In this document: positions 12,293 to 24,434 of the stretch, piece after piece
Layout: the number at the start of each line of letters is the position of its first letter
Numbering within the stretch: the stretch's first letter is position 1
Notes under the pieces: generated by a model
The model's database searches: none
Told to the model about the DNA's origin: nothing
The model's input: the letters and a program-made list of their open reading frames with translations, nothing else
Translations under genes and position numbers: made by a program
NCBI RefSeq assembly: GCF_958979055.1
Contig: NC_084898.1
Location: 18,867,124 to 18,931,123 of the forward strand
Direction: 5' to 3'
Length of the DNA: 64,000 bases
From: Alnus glutinosa
Taxonomy: Eukaryota > Streptophyta > Magnoliopsida > Fagales > Betulaceae

Positions 12293-14340
12293 GCACAATT
12301 TTAAAAGTCAAATTGTGATTTTTCTAAATGCTTAACTATGTTTTTAAAAATTACATTTTCAAATCACACATTTTAAAATTACCAAAAAATTGCACTTTTT
12401 AAAATCGCAAACCCAAACTATCCTGAACATCCCATACCACCAAGCTACTAAAATATTCCTCATAATTTAAGGATTGGGCTTGTATGTTGTTATAAAAATA
12501 GAAAATTGTACCATTTGGTTATTGTGATTGGTTTAAATTATAAATCACTCATTGTGGTATTAAAATTAATTCTCAGATCTCCGTGTTTGGCCTAATTTAC
12601 AAATTGCTTTATGGAGTCAAGTTTCGTTAAAAAAATTTGACAGATTTCGTAAGCGCCACATCAACACCAATAAGATGATGACATGCGTAACTTTTAATAA
12701 AAAACGTAAATATATTAAACAGTACCAATTTATCATACTTTATTATAATTTAATTATGAAATGTTGTTTAATTATTACATTTGAGCTTAAATAAGACATT
12801 GGGTATTTTTGGCAAATACTTTTAATAGAACAAAGTAGTGGGTTGTTCCCTTCAAAAAAAAAGTAGTGGGTTGTTAATTTTAAAATTAGTAAAAATTGAT
12901 GGTGTAATATAAATTTTTTATCAAACAGCACCAATAATGCAATGAAGTGTACTTTTGTAAGAATTTGTATTGCTGAACTCTGTTCACCTTTCTTCTTCTT
13001 TTCCTGTTTTCTGCTCTATATTTTCTTGGCCATGACTAAAAGCCATGCAAAGAAAGAAAAAGTGTACGTGAAATGAGGAAAGAAAGAGGCCAAAACAAAG
13101 AAAAAGGTATGACTAAGAAGTAAGAAGTGGCCCCACAAGTAGATCCCAAAGAAGAGAAAAAAAATAAAAAGAGAAGACACGTGAAAAGTAAAGTCAACAA
13201 AAAAGGACCGGAAATTAAAAGGAAAGAAGAAAATTCTTTGCATTGTTTGGCCCCTCCCAATGACACCTACAACTATGGATTATCTTGCTTCTTCTTCTTT
13301 TTCTTCTTCTTTTTTTTTTTTTAAATAATTTTTTTTTATTTAAATAAAAAATAAAATCAGACCTCAATCTATTTACTATGGTTTTGTATTTTTTTTTTTA
13401 AAAAATAAAAATAAAAAAAGTCAAAGGTTATAAAAAAAAAAAAATATGGTCAATAATTATCATTCGGTGACCAAGTAACATTTTTCAGTGTTAAGTTTAA
13501 AAGAGTGACGTGGAACAAAAAGATACAACATGCATTTACAATACGAATCCTAAATGAAGAAGAAGAAAAACTTGGAAATCTAAATTTGGTGACCGGTTTA
13601 CGGGTAAAATACTTTATGTTATCTCTTTTAGCTAAGTTAGAGTATTCTTGATGAATCAGTTTGTTGAAATGGTTTAAAATGAGTCCTCAATAGCCTTACC
13701 GTTTTGGTGAGTTTTCAATGATCTCTATTTACTCATTGAAACAATAAAAAAATTATTAAAATTTTATTTCTTTTGTTTATTTTTGTTTATTTTTTAATTT
13801 CTCTCTTATGCATCACACATAACTTTCTTTTTGAAAAATATTATTTAAATAAATAAAATAATAATAATAAATAACTAAAATGATGAGACTACTATTAGTG
13901 TTTTAAAAAAGATAAATGACTAAAAAAAATAAAAATAAAAAATTAATTATTTTTATTAGTAAAATTTAATGAGACTGTTAAAAATAGTCTTATTTCCTAC
14001 CACTCTGAATGGGAGCATTGATTATATACGATGTCAGACGAAGGGTTAGTCAACTCTTTGTAATTTGTTTGGTAGCTCTTTAACTGATGTAAGCTGCTCT
14101 GCAGCTCTGGCTCCGGTACACCCTCCGATATCTGGTACGCTGGACAGGAATGCGAAGAATCACAATGCCGATGTCAGGCTAAAGTTTAGTATTTCATAGC
14201 TCTCTTTGTAGAGACGTGTACGTTATTTGTTCAAAACTCAAAAGAGAGGCGTTCCCGCTCTTGTGCTTAAATCATCAAAAACTTTAGCGGCTTTTAGCCT
14301 GACAAATCCCGTTTCTCACTCCTCCTAAGACACACAAAGA
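9718..14340. other. AT-rich repeat-filled spacer between the B3 genes
   Basis: Bases 9744-9975 resemble the 3' flank of B3 gene 2. At 9984 TGTAACACCCCGACC looks like the start of a plant LTR, but no partner end is evident. A (TA)n microsatellite lies at 10787-10831. Bases 12290-12420 hold an AAATCGCA/TGCGATTT self-complementary repeat that recurs near 50.1-50.25 and 59.45-59.6 kb. Bases 12480-12680 match a repeat at 18.24-18.38 and 27.2-27.4 kb. Frames around 13.0-13.3 kb are low-complexity. I see no supportable gene; the last few hundred bases presumably include the promoter of B3 gene 2. Confidence 0.5.
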
Positions 14341-15631
14341 ATGGTGAGGTCCCCGGCCGGACACAGCAGCGAGTTCCCGGAGTTCTTCAAAGTTTTCCTC
14401 TCCTACACGAGCTCGCACCAAATAGTAATCTCTCTCTTTCTCCCTATCATCTCCACAAGCTTTTTTTTTTTCAACTCTTGGTGGGTATGACGCTTTGCTA
14501 TTCAGACTTCAGTCAGTTTTGTTTTTGTTTTGGATCGAACTGGGTTTTTCTTCTTGGGTTCATATATTCTCATAAACTTTTTTTTTTTTTTTTTGGGTCT
14601 GGTTTGCTATCTATCTATTTGATATTGCAGTCCATACCACCAGCTTTTATCAGGCACTTCAATGGAGCCATACCAAAGAAGGCCATTCTCTTTGATCATA
14701 CTAAGAAGCCTTGGGATGTCACACTGGAGCAAACTGAAGGGCGCTTGTGTTTTAAGAATGGCTGGCAATGCTTTGCTAGTGATCACTCTCTGGAGCTCGG
14801 AGACTTTCTAGTTTTTAAATACAATAGAAATTCTTCGTTTGAAGTGAAAATATTCAGTAAATATGGATGCAAGAAGGGAGAAACTGTGGCTATTGATAAG
14901 ACTATTCCATTTGTGGATTTGGAACAAGATTCTAAACCAGAGGAAACTTGCAGAAGACCCCCCACTGATGTTGGCAAGCGAAAGCATTCGGAAATGGGCA
15001 TCAAGAAAAACGAAGAGCCAGGTAGTGAGTTGTAGTTAATTCCATTTTTTTGTTATGTATAACATGAATATATGTGATTTCGAAAGATGTATGCTTACAG
15101 GCTCATCTATAGGTGGTCGGCTTAAATCGAGAAGAAGTGTTGAAACAAATCTAGAAGAACAGAATATCCCAAAAGTTGGTGGATTTGTTGCACCAAAGAA
15201 TCCATACTTTGTGGTGGCCTTTGTTAAACATATGCGGTATAGGTTGGTGAGTAAGAAGGGTTGACAGACTCTCTTTTAAATGGCAGAAAGAAGAAAAGTT
15301 TCATGCAAGATATTGTTTCTGATTGCAGGATGTTAACAGATGGGTGATAAAGGCATTTAACATCAGATTGGAGGAAAACATGGTGATTCGTGATCAAAAC
15401 AGAAATCAGTGGCCAGTGAAAGTGAGGTTCAGAGATGATGGCCGATTCGCTCTTGGCAGAGGATGGTCTGATTTCAGAAAGGAGAACAACTTACAAGTAA
15501 GAGACCAATGTGTGTTTGAGTTTGTCCTTGGAAGGGGAAATACATGCAAGGAAATTCATGTTCAAATTCTTCGTGGAAATGCAAGATTAAAGAACCTTCC
15601 TCGCCATTCGGATTTGCAGAAGAATGGATGA
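14341..15631 (+). CDS. Two-B3-domain DNA-binding protein (VRN1/REM-like), copy 2
   Basis: Exons 14341-14424, 14631-15024, 15101-15246 and 15329-15631 join in frame with GT..AG borders to give 308 residues. The N-terminal B3 domain starts EFFKVFLSYTSSHQ and continues IPPAFIRHFNGAIPKKA. The linker carries GKRKHSE and LKSRR. The C-terminal B3 domain starts NPYFVVAF and contains GWSDFRKENNLQVRDQCVF. Splice sites, phases and exon 3 length are identical to copy 1 at 6.0 kb, so the pair is a tandem duplication. Introns are compact (206, 76 and 82 bp). The predicted role is nuclear DNA binding, as in VRN1-type REM proteins; the target process cannot be read from sequence. The protein ends in HSDLQKNG, ten residues shorter overall than copy 1. 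Confidence 0.88.
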
Positions 15632-16584
15632 ATATATGAAATACCAATGGTGGGTTTTTTTGTGTTGACCAGCGTGTTGGCTATAGTTGAAGCTTTTTAA
15701 TTTCTTGTTTCTTTTTATTCTTACTATGAAACTTTGGTTAATTAGATCCTGCACTCGACTTTCATGCCTCCTTGGTGTTTAAAATGTGTATTTTTTTTTC
15801 TTTTTCTTTTTGAGTATATTCTATTTTGAGTTGGTTGTTATTTTTTTTAAATTTTTTTTTTTTTTTTTTTTTTGGTGATTGATTTAGTTCTATTATTATT
15901 CTAGGAGCATCTTTGGTCGGAATCTAAATCTGAAATTGGAGACTTTCTAGTTTTGGGTTCATATTTATTAAGGATAATTTCAATTAATTTTTTTAAACTT
16001 TCATCACATTTGCAATTATCCCTTAAACATAAAAAACTCTCAATTTAGTATATCTATTTTTTTTATTTTTTATTTTTTTAAATCGTAACATACTTAAACA
16101 ATACATTTTCTTATGATTTAGTTTAAAATTACACTTTTAATACACAAAACTGCGGTGCTAAACACAATTTTACTCATGGGTTTTGAAAACAAATCACCTT
16201 ACTAGCCAAAAAAAATTCTCTCATACACCCCAGATTCGGCCACTCTCTCTCATTCTCTCTCAATCCTTCAACTAAGGCAAAATCACATTCCAATCGACAT
16301 ACCCCTCTCTATTTCAAACTGATCATACACTTAAAAGATGATGTGAATATTAGCAAAACAAATATGTGTGGTTTATATATATATATATATAAAACACAAA
16401 CAGATATTGAAAGATTGAAATACAAACAGATTACAAGCTAATCCTAATCTTCATGTTTGACATCTGAACTGTGATGTTTATCTTCTGTTGAATCAGTTGG
16501 TGATGAGATTGGAGAGTCCGTTCTTGGTGTAAATAGGGTGCTTTGCACCCTCCAATAGGAAACAGATGCCTCGGCATTGAACAG

Positions 16585-16586
<2 letters not shown>
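15632..16586. other. 3' flank of B3 gene 2 and AT-rich intergenic DNA
   Basis: The first 150 bp resemble the 3' flank of B3 gene 1. Poly-T tracts lie near 15840-15872. The remainder is AT-rich with no coding signal I can support. Confidence 0.4.

Positions 16587-16639
<53 letters not shown>
16587..16639. repeat. (AT)n microsatellite
   Basis: About 26 uninterrupted AT dinucleotides border a foldback MITE that appears to have inserted in the tract, since (AT)n continues on its other side at 16820-16830. Tyrosine/isoleucine-repeat frames over it are artefacts. Confidence 0.9.
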
Positions 16640-16644
<5 letters not shown>

Positions 16645-16819
16645 GATTCCTACACTCATTTCTCACAACAGCTCCACAACAAGCTGACGTGGCTGGTAAT
16701 ATTTTATTACTTTTTTTGTTTTGTTTTGTTTTCTTTTTGTAAAAAAATAATAAAATACTACCAGCCACGTCAACTTGTTGTGGGGCTGTTGTGAGAAATG
16801 AGTGTAGGGATCATTTCTC
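16639..16819. mobile_element. Foldback MITE
   Basis: This 181-bp palindrome has arms of nearly 60 bp. The left arm AGAAATGATTCCTACACTC pairs with the right arm's reverse complement AGAAATGATCCCTACACTC. Both arms continue through TCACAACAGC and end in GACGTGGCTGGTA against its complement. The loop is T-rich. It lies within (AT)n, so a TA target duplication is likely but cannot be told from the microsatellite. Confidence 0.8.
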
Positions 16820-18167
16820 ATATATATATAACCTTTCACACCAAATAATTTTCATCCGCAAAATACCCGGTTTCCCATTCAACACACCACCGGATCTATG
16901 CCACCGCCCCACCAAATGCTGCCGTCCACGCGGGTTCCATCGGGGCCTCTATCAATCAATTATCTATTCGATTGCACTGAACTATGGGCACGTAATTGCA
17001 AGAATTCTGATTAATTGATTTTACCGATGTGTAGTGAATATTTTTGTATCACTCTCCTGTGTTGATTGTCCACATAACTAGACTCATATTTAAAACGAAC
17101 CAGACAGATGACCCAAAGTGTTTCCAAAAATGAATTGAATATAAATCAATTAAGACTATCAAGTACGCATATATAAGATTCCATGAGGAAACCATTAGCA
17201 AATTTAACCACCAGATGTAGTGCGCGCTGTTAGCTGCAGTGAGACCTGCAGATAGCTAACAACAATGAAATCAAAATGAAAGCTATATATATACATGATA
17301 CTGGTTACTGATGTCAGAGCCAAATACCACTCTCATGGGCCATGGAGGTAGTTTGGCCATTGGGGGTGACTGAACCACCTTCATGGGCCATGGAGGTAGT
17401 TCGGTCACTGCAAGACACGTGTTGGGGTGTCTTTTATTTTCTGTTTTTTTTAAAGTTTTTTTAATTTTCTTACATTATGACACGTGTCTACTCTTATGAG
17501 TTGACATGTTTCCAACCGTTAGTTTTTGGAAGGAAAAATTAACGGAGGTCACAATTCCGCATTTTCCCAAACAACAGGTACTATCTGTGATACGAATGAA
17601 AGAACTTGAGGTAAAAAATAAATTTTTTAAATCACATGTACCAATAAAGTGTTTAATTTTTTTTTTTTTACTTATTTCATTTCATTTAAAAATAATAATA
17701 CACGAAATTAGAACCAAACCCATTTACATGGTTTTTGGTTTAATAAAAAAAAAAGTTCATAATTATATTAATAGTTGTGTCAGGAGATCAAGCCATGAGA
17801 TTGTGTTGAAGAGGTGTATATGGATATTTTGAAACGAAAAGATGTGGAGAATTAAAGTCGGAGTGGAAGGGTATAAATAAGATTAGGGTTTCAGAATGGT
17901 ACGTACCTGAAGCAAAGGGACAAAGACAAATGAAGTTGATCACCGTAGATGCTTAAACACGTGGACCCAAACAGTAATGATAGGAGATTCGATGGCATCT
18001 AGGAAGGAGGATGAGATATTATTTTTCATGGGCTTTTATGGGTTGGGCATTTGAATGGGCCAAGAGTACATTTTAGTTGGATAGAGTCCGTTGGGTCCCA
18101 AAGGGTTGCCCTAAGTGGTGATGGCCTTGAATTTACTCGTCGTGCTACTATTTACTCTTCTTACAAG

Positions 18168-18168
<1 letters not shown>
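16820..18168. other. Intergenic region with local duplications
   Basis: Bases 17322-17405 contain two direct copies of a roughly 50-bp unit including CTCATGGGCCATGGAGGTAG-type sequence. Bases 17780-18015 are paralogous to 25800-26190 plus 26370-26400, sharing TTTTGAAA(A/C)GAAAAGATGT and GATGCTTAAACACGTGGAC. No intact gene is visible; a frame at 17506-17832 lacks recognisable motifs. Confidence 0.45.

Positions 18169-18231
<63 letters not shown>
18169..18231. repeat. (AT)n microsatellite
   Basis: About 31 AT dinucleotides. The sequence to its right, 18236-18380, matches repeats at 12.5 and 27.2 kb that are tied to a long-TIR element. Confidence 0.9.
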
Positions 18232-18234
<3 letters not shown>

Positions 18235-18844
18235 TGTAAAAATTGTAGCATTAATTTTTGTGATTGGCTTAAATTACAAATCACTCGTTGTGATATAAAA
18301 ATTAATTTAGAGAACCATGTGGTTTGCCTAATTTATAAATCGCTCACTAAAATCAAATTCCATTAAAAAAATTTAGAGATTTTTATTTCTATTTATTAAA
18401 TTTTTAATGAGCATGAACGAAAGTTATTTAACAAAGAAACAAAAAAAAACCACTCACTCGCCATGTTGCAAAATAGGTTGATTACAATTTTAACTAATCA
18501 AAAACTTTTAACTAAAAATGCAAGAAACATTGCTTAGAAAAAACAAAATAGAAACATTGATTCAAATAAAAAACTTCTAACTAAAAGTGCAACACTAAAA
18601 TAGAAAACTTCATAAAGACCGACGTCCTGCCTGATCTTCCCTTATAAGTACAAAGTGGTTTAACGCATAAGAGTGAAGAAGGATGAAGGATAGGTAATTA
18701 CTGGAAAGCACAGAGAAGTGATGCGCAGGCGCAGAGAAGAAATGATGTAAAAACATCTCATACACATCTTCTACAAATCTCATACATATCTCATTTTCAA
18801 ATCCATCATTGGATTTATGTGTTCAACAAATTCAATTGTGAATT

Positions 18845-19165
18845 TCAAACTTGGTTGTATGGAGATGTGTAATAAGACATTATGCACACAACCGCAAACC
18901 AATACACGTGGTGAGCCATGTTGTTAAACACAAAATGAATCTTGATGAATAATTTATCTCCAAGTGGACAGGCTGCCTCGAATGTGAACCAAACGTATAA
19001 CAAATGCTTAAAAACTCCAAGATGGATCAGAGTATGGATGAGGAAAGTAACTACCCGAGGAACGTTATATATCGAGAAAGCAACTGGATTATTGGAGAGG
19101 AGGTGAATTCCCAAGAGGCTAGTAGAGAACTCAAATTCAGCAGATTGCATAGTAAAAATAAACAT
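18845..19165 (-). pseudogene. Decayed fragment of an unknown membrane-protein-like gene, copy 1
   Basis: I do not recognise the family. The minus-strand frame contains EAACPLGDKLFIK followed by HFVFNNMAHHVYWFAVVC, which aligns with EAGHPLKDKLIIK and HFVFCNVAHPVYWFVVVC in the fragment at 24759-24947. Conservation between dispersed copies suggests descent from a real coding sequence. The sequence is hydrophobic with aromatic residues, suggesting membrane segments. Relative to the 24.9-kb copy it lacks TMRALVV before HFVF and loses the reading frame after VVC, so it is almost certainly not functional. Confidence 0.45.
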
Positions 19166-19448
19166 GCTTAACTACGACTTGTTGATAGCATGTTGAAACA
19201 GAGAGAGAAGGGACACACAGAGAATAAGGATGAAGAAACATGGAGAGAGAGAGAGAGAAGGGACACACAGAGAAGCTAAAAAGATAAAGAAACAAAGAGA
19301 GAGAAGAATGATGAAGGATGGGTAATTACTGGTATGCACAGAGAAGGGACGCGCATGCACAAAGAAGAAATGATATAAACACATCTCATACAAATCTCAT
19401 ACACATCTCATTTTCAAATCCACCATTGAATTTATGGGTCCAACAAAT

Positions 19449-19781
19449 TCAATAATGGATTTCAAACTTGGTTATATGGAGATGTGTAAGACGACATTGT
19501 GCACACAACCGCAAGCCAATACACGTGGTGAGCATGTTGCTTAATATGTTGCTAAACACGGCTACACATTTGTCTCCAAGTGGACAAGCTACCTCGAATG
19601 TGAACCAAACGGATAACCAATGCTTAAAAACTCCAATGTGGATCAAAGGATGGACGAGGATTACCAGAGAAACATTATATATCAAGAAAGCAACTTGATT
19701 ATTGGAGAGCAGGTGAACTCTTAAGAGGCTAGTAGGGAACTCAAATTCAGTAGATTGCATAGTAGAAATAAATATGCCCAA
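19449..19781 (-). pseudogene. Decayed fragment of the same unknown family, copy 2
   Basis: This minus-strand frame parallels the copy at 18845-19165: TMQSTEFEFPTSLLRVHLLS against TMQSAEFEFSTSLLGIHLLS, then VWFTFEVACPLGDK. After that point the frames diverge because of indels, and the aromatic membrane-like block is read out of frame. It is part of the tandem 0.6-kb unit and is a pseudogene fragment. Confidence 0.42.
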
Positions 19782-20060
19782 CTACGAGCTATTGACAGCA
19801 TGTTGAAACAGAGAGAGAAGGGACGCATAGAGAATAAGGATGAAGAAACAGGGAGAGAGAAGGGACGCATAGAGATTCTAGAAAGATGAAGAAACAAAGA
19901 GAGAGAAGAATGATAAAGGATGGGTAATTACTGGTACGCACAGAGAAGGGACGCGTAGGCGCATATAAGAAATAATTTAAATACATCTCCTACAAATCTC
20001 ATTTTCAAATCCACCATTAGATTTATGGGTCCTACAAATTCATTAATGGATTTCAAAGAA

Positions 20061-21687
20061 ATGTAGAAACTGAAACCTTTCCTCTAAATGTAAATGTGTG
20101 CTTCAACTTTGGACGAGAGGGAATAAGCACAATCTTCTAATGTTTCTATCACATGCCTGAGTTGCCGTCATAGCATTGGCTTCTCTACAATGGGGCTGAT
20201 CTTCATTATAGTTGTGCATAGGCATCGATACGGGCTAGACACTATGAATTAGCTCTAGCGATTGCCGCTTCTCCCCACGGATACATCTCATATTCAAATC
20301 CACTATTGGATTTATGGGTCAAACAAATTCAACAGTGGATTTCAAACTTTGTTGTATGGAAATATATAGGGATGTATGTATGTTATTCCTCATGAAGTTG
20401 AATAAATGCCAGGAAACATGTTCCTAGCATTTAATTAGTGTTTGAAAAATTACAATTACTGGCATATATCACATATGCCAGAATATCATGGCACAAATTA
20501 TTGTGCCATGAATGAACCAACTTAGGCTAGGAAATAATTCTTGGCGCATTGTTGCACCCCTTGGCGCATGCCCGCCATTACTTTTATTTAATTAAAATTA
20601 ATTTGCATTAATCTTGTTGAACCAAAATTTTTAAAACCTATAAAATCGGTTTCTAAAGTATCAAAATCCTAATAAACAAAAAATTAAACATCATACACAA
20701 ATCCTGATAAACTAATATTACTTAAACATATTCTGATAAACAAATTCATAAACAAGAAAGTCATTATCATTCAAGAAAGTCTTCATTTAGAATCTTTGTC
20801 CTTCACTGTTGAACAATATCCCCCAAAATAATGGACATCATACACAAATCCCGATAAACTAATTACTTAAACATGTTATGATAAACAAATTCATAAACAA
20901 TAAAGTCATTGTCATCCAAGAAACCCACAAAATTCTTCATTTAGTAGCTGTCATCCAGTCTTCATCTTAGGTTGAGATTCCAAGCCATTAGAAGAAGGTG
21001 CATTTGAAGAGCTGGGTGGATCTACTCCAACTACTGATGGATCCGTGGTCCTAGCCAAGGCCATGGGTAAAGGACTTTGTTTGAGGCAGTTGCAGGATTT
21101 TCTGCATTATATCCATCATTTAGCATGTCTGCTTCCTTTGATTATAAACCCTACAATATATTTTATTATTCATATTCCAATTGATTAGTCTAACAATCTC
21201 TTATAAACAAAAGTAAAGCAACATCAAAAGAGAAATTAGATCATGAAAATAAAAACTAAATGAAAGTTGCAACGAGTCAATGGACCATGATGAGAATTAG
21301 TCATCGGAGCCCCTCAAACAGCAAGAAAAGAAGAGAGCCTTAACTCCAATATAAGAGTTAAAAAGAAGCTAGCTACAATTATAATACTAATTTCATACTC
21401 AAGAAGGTAATTTTATCTTACACCCAAAAATGAATGGCTATCAAATATGAGCAATTTAGCTCTGAAGTAGTTAGCAAGTGCCTTTGCCAACATCTCCTAA
21501 TATATCTCAGACTCTATAAAAAGATTTAAAAACATAAAAATTCAGTTCAATTTTTTGGAATATGACCTACAGGACTAGAAAGAAAAATTCTTGGATTCAC
21601 AGTAGTAAGCTCTGAGGTATACTTTGCATGTTCTTTATGCTTCAAGTGTATAAATGAAGCTGCAATCAGTACCTTTTTTGTGTTCTC
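20061..21687. other. Intergenic region with direct repeats and a possible coding relic
   Basis: Bases 20281-20370 hold another copy of the ACATCTCAT/TTTCAAATCCACTATTGG repeat. Two direct copies of a roughly 105-bp unit (CATCATACACAAATCC(T/C)GATAAACTAAT onward) lie at 20688-20790 and 20836-20944. The minus strand around 20950-21140 has a short coding-like stretch ending GLESQPKMKTG before a stop, but I find no family and the upstream frame breaks. I call no gene. Confidence 0.35.
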
Positions 21688-21695
21688 ATTGCAAG

Positions 21696-22454
21696 TAGGA
21701 CTGTGCAGATTGGCCGTCACCGTGTCGACGCCGAGCTACCACCAACATATGGCGGCGCAGATTTTGCCTACCGATGTCGGTTTGGTCGGTAGGCGAAATG
21801 TTTTCCTTAGAGTCGGTTTTCGCACCGACCCGAATCGATAATGGATTTTTTTCTTTAAAAAGAGATATATTAATCAAAACGACTCCGTTTTGTGTTATGA
21901 AAACAATCGTCTTCTTCCATCCTAACCTGAAAGGCTGAAACATTGTTAACCATTCAGCAAATAAAAAGCTCAAATCACTCTTTGCCTTTGCTGTTTTGAG
22001 AATAGAAGAAGTCAGATTCTTTCCATCTCTCTTGTTGTTGCCAACACCGTCAAACTCTGAAACTCATTCTCTCTCAGTTGTTCTTGCCAGGCCATTACTT
22101 AGTTTTAAGGGGTAAACAACTTTTTCTTTTATGCCTTATTCCTTATATATTTGTTCTTTGCTTATTGAAGTTTATTAACTATGCACACTTCTTGAGACAT
22201 TGGTTTGGGTGAATTTGACTTTCTCCTAAACACGTCTTGCTAACATCAGAACATGTATTAGCTTTGCTTGAGTACATGTCTTAGACTGACACACTAATAA
22301 AGCACCAAACTGACACAAAATGTTTGGAGCACTATGCCGCACAACCTGTGTCAATCACTATGCGTGTGTGCCAATCATGGACAATGCTAAGTGAGAGCCT
22401 TACTGTGCACTATGCAGATCGGTTTTCTACTTTTTTTCTTTAAGAGAATGAGTC

Positions 22455-22500
<46 letters not shown>

Positions 22501-23658
22501 CAATACAATATATATTCGGAATACAATACGTATTATATTGGTTGAACGGTGATACAGTGGAAAACAATATATATTATAATATCCTTTGCCTCCATTAATT
22601 TCTTCTGTATCAGCGTGGCTATATGTATATATATATATATATCCTAATTTCTTTTTCTTTGTGGTCGGATGAGTATGATGTATATAATCTTTGTTTAAAA
22701 TATACAACAACCAACTTGTACTTGTTGTGAACTAAGTCATGGCCTTGTGTTAAAGCAGTACGGTTTGTGATAAGTCATTGGCAAAAAAATTATATATTGA
22801 TCTTGTTGTTAACTCAAAGTGAAAGAAAAGTGTTCTATAATCCCTTAAAAGTAAAAAAAGGGAAACTAAATGTCAATTTAGTTACATTTCCTTTCCCTCT
22901 TTCTTGCGAAACCAAAAGGCTGCACCCCACTCTGTTTTCTCTGAGGGGAAGCTTGTCAATTGTCACGGTGTCACCCTTCTTTTAATAATGCCTGTAGCCA
23001 GCTTGCCACTTTCCATGCATCTTTCATCTTCTGCTACAATGACAGCCTAGAAAGACTAGCTGACAGCCAACTTATATCATGATTTATTACCAAAAATAAA
23101 AATCATAAAAATTCTTACTCCGCTTAGTGCTAAGCCACAAGGTGACCATTATGACATTATATGAACAATATTGATTTTCGTTCTCAACTTCCTCCACAAG
23201 ATACAAAGCTAACATCTACCTATCTCTCTCTTAGTAGTCTGTCCAAGTTTGAACCAGCCATCTGCCGCTGCGTCTCTCTCATTTGCGCCTCCCTCATTTT
23301 CGTCTCTCATTTGCTCTTTCCAAGAATAACCAGCCATCTTGGTTTTATGGTTTCAAGTTTGATGGTTTGATGGTTTTATGGTTCTGCGGTCTGCCAGCCC
23401 ATCGACGCCGCCACCATACCCACAACCTTGCCGCCTTATGAACAAGCGATGTGGAAGCCAATTTTATCATCGGTCTAAAATCAAACTAACAGCAAAGCCT
23501 CTCTCTCTAACTGATTACCGACCGTTAACCGGTAACGATAACAGTCCAAATATACCAAGTCGGAAAGAAGTCGGTGAAATTACCGACTTCACCGACAAAG
23601 TTGGGACGGTAGTCGGAAAACCCCCTACCGTCCCCGATTCCCCCGATACCCACCCCTA
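21696..23658. mobile_element. Non-autonomous hAT-like transposon with perfect 8-bp TSD
   Basis: The element spans 1963 bp. The left end TAGGACTGTGCA and the right end, reversed, TAGGGGTGGGTA are imperfect TIRs of hAT type. A perfect 8-bp duplication ATTGCAAG flanks it (21688-21695 and 23659-23666). Subterminal DNA at both ends is enriched in CGGT/ACCG motifs, typical binding-site-rich hAT ends. The interior has an (AT)n tract near 22459-22495 and no transposase or BED zinc-finger frame, so mobility would depend on an enzyme made elsewhere. Confidence 0.8.
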
Positions 23659-23666
23659 ATTGCAAG

Positions 23667-24100
23667 AGAGGAAAAAAAGAAATTTGAACACGTTTTGAAC
23701 ACTTTGGCTCATATACTTTAACCCTAATTAAAACAACTGCAAGTAGTCATAACTATAATGCTACCAAAGGACTAGTCTTAATTAGGGTTCCCTGCAGTTG
23801 TTTTATAGCCCCAAAATGGAACCAATACGCACCTAATGTGGGGAAAACAAGGGAAGGGGAATATAACCCTAACTAAAAAACAGGGGAAAATAAAGAGTAG
23901 CAGCAAAATATGAAACTCATTAAATATGAAACGTAGCTTCAAATCGACGGCCCATAATCAGTACTACTCGGTTTCTAGCGTCCCAATGAAAAGAACGACG
24001 AAAAAGCTGGGGAAATTAAAGAGAAGGGAAAACAAGGGAAAATAACCCTAACTAGGAAAAACTGAATTTTATTCAGCCTCCAACATATTGAAACCCTAAT
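23667..24100. other. Intergenic region right of the hAT-like element
   Basis: AT-rich and A/G-rich sequence with several AACCCTAA-like heptamers, too scattered to be an interstitial telomere array. No gene found. Confidence 0.35.
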
Positions 24101-24334
24101 TCAAAGAGAAAACATGAATACAAGGTGGAGGATGAGAGATCGAGAGGGAAGAAAAACACACATGCGAGGGTTCGATGGAGGCGATTTGTGGAGAGCTTGT
24201 AGACTGTAACAAACCGAGAGAAGCTTGAAACACTCCAGCAAAGAAGGAGGACGTGCATGCTTGATCATCCCTTGCGGGTCGATGCGGCCAAACCACACAA
24301 AAAGAGTCTGCAATAAGTATTGGTACTCAAACAC
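24101..24334 (-). pseudogene. Probable downstream exon of the unknown membrane-protein-like family
   Basis: On the minus strand an acceptor-like TTTTTTTAACAG at about 24361-24371 is followed by a frame reading AEPDTSCTVFEYQYLLQTLF, then VWFGRIDPQGMIKHARPP. It lies just downstream, in transcription order, of the exon-like fragment at 24442-24617, which ends in a GTAAGT donor. Joining them would be phase-compatible. I do not recognise the product. No complete gene can be built, and neighbouring exon copies are duplicated and broken, so I class it as a relic. Confidence 0.38.
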
Positions 24335-24434
24335 CGTACATGAAGTATCTGGCTCAGCCTGTTAAAAAAAGAACACTAATAATTTTTGTTTTTTTTAAAG
24401 AAAGGTAAAATAATAAGCAAAGAATATATATATA

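Larger units (their letters stand above)
18690..20060. repeat. Three tandem copies of a roughly 0.6-kb decayed unit
   Basis: The signature GGTAATTACTGG followed by a GCACAGAGAAG block recurs at about 18692, 19321 and 19923, giving periods near 630 and 600 bp. Each unit then has ACATCTC(A/C)TACA-rich DNA, TTTTCAAATCCA(C/T)CATT, and in the first two copies a minus-strand coding remnant. The third copy loses similarity after about 20060. Related sequence recurs at 24.4-25.5 kb. Confidence 0.7.

Noticed and set aside
13016..13324. Phe/Ser- and Lys-rich frames on both strands
   Set aside because: Purine-rich low-complexity DNA opens frames on both strands; no motif and no codon structure.
16444..16794. 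Several overlapping frames rich in Ile-Tyr repeats
   Set aside because: They are translations of an (AT)n microsatellite and a MITE arm on both strands. The same applies near 10769, 18051, 22456, 55586 and 60340.
23700..24060. Scattered CCCTAA-like heptamers suggesting an interstitial telomere
   Set aside because: They are single units spaced tens of bases apart, not a tandem array.
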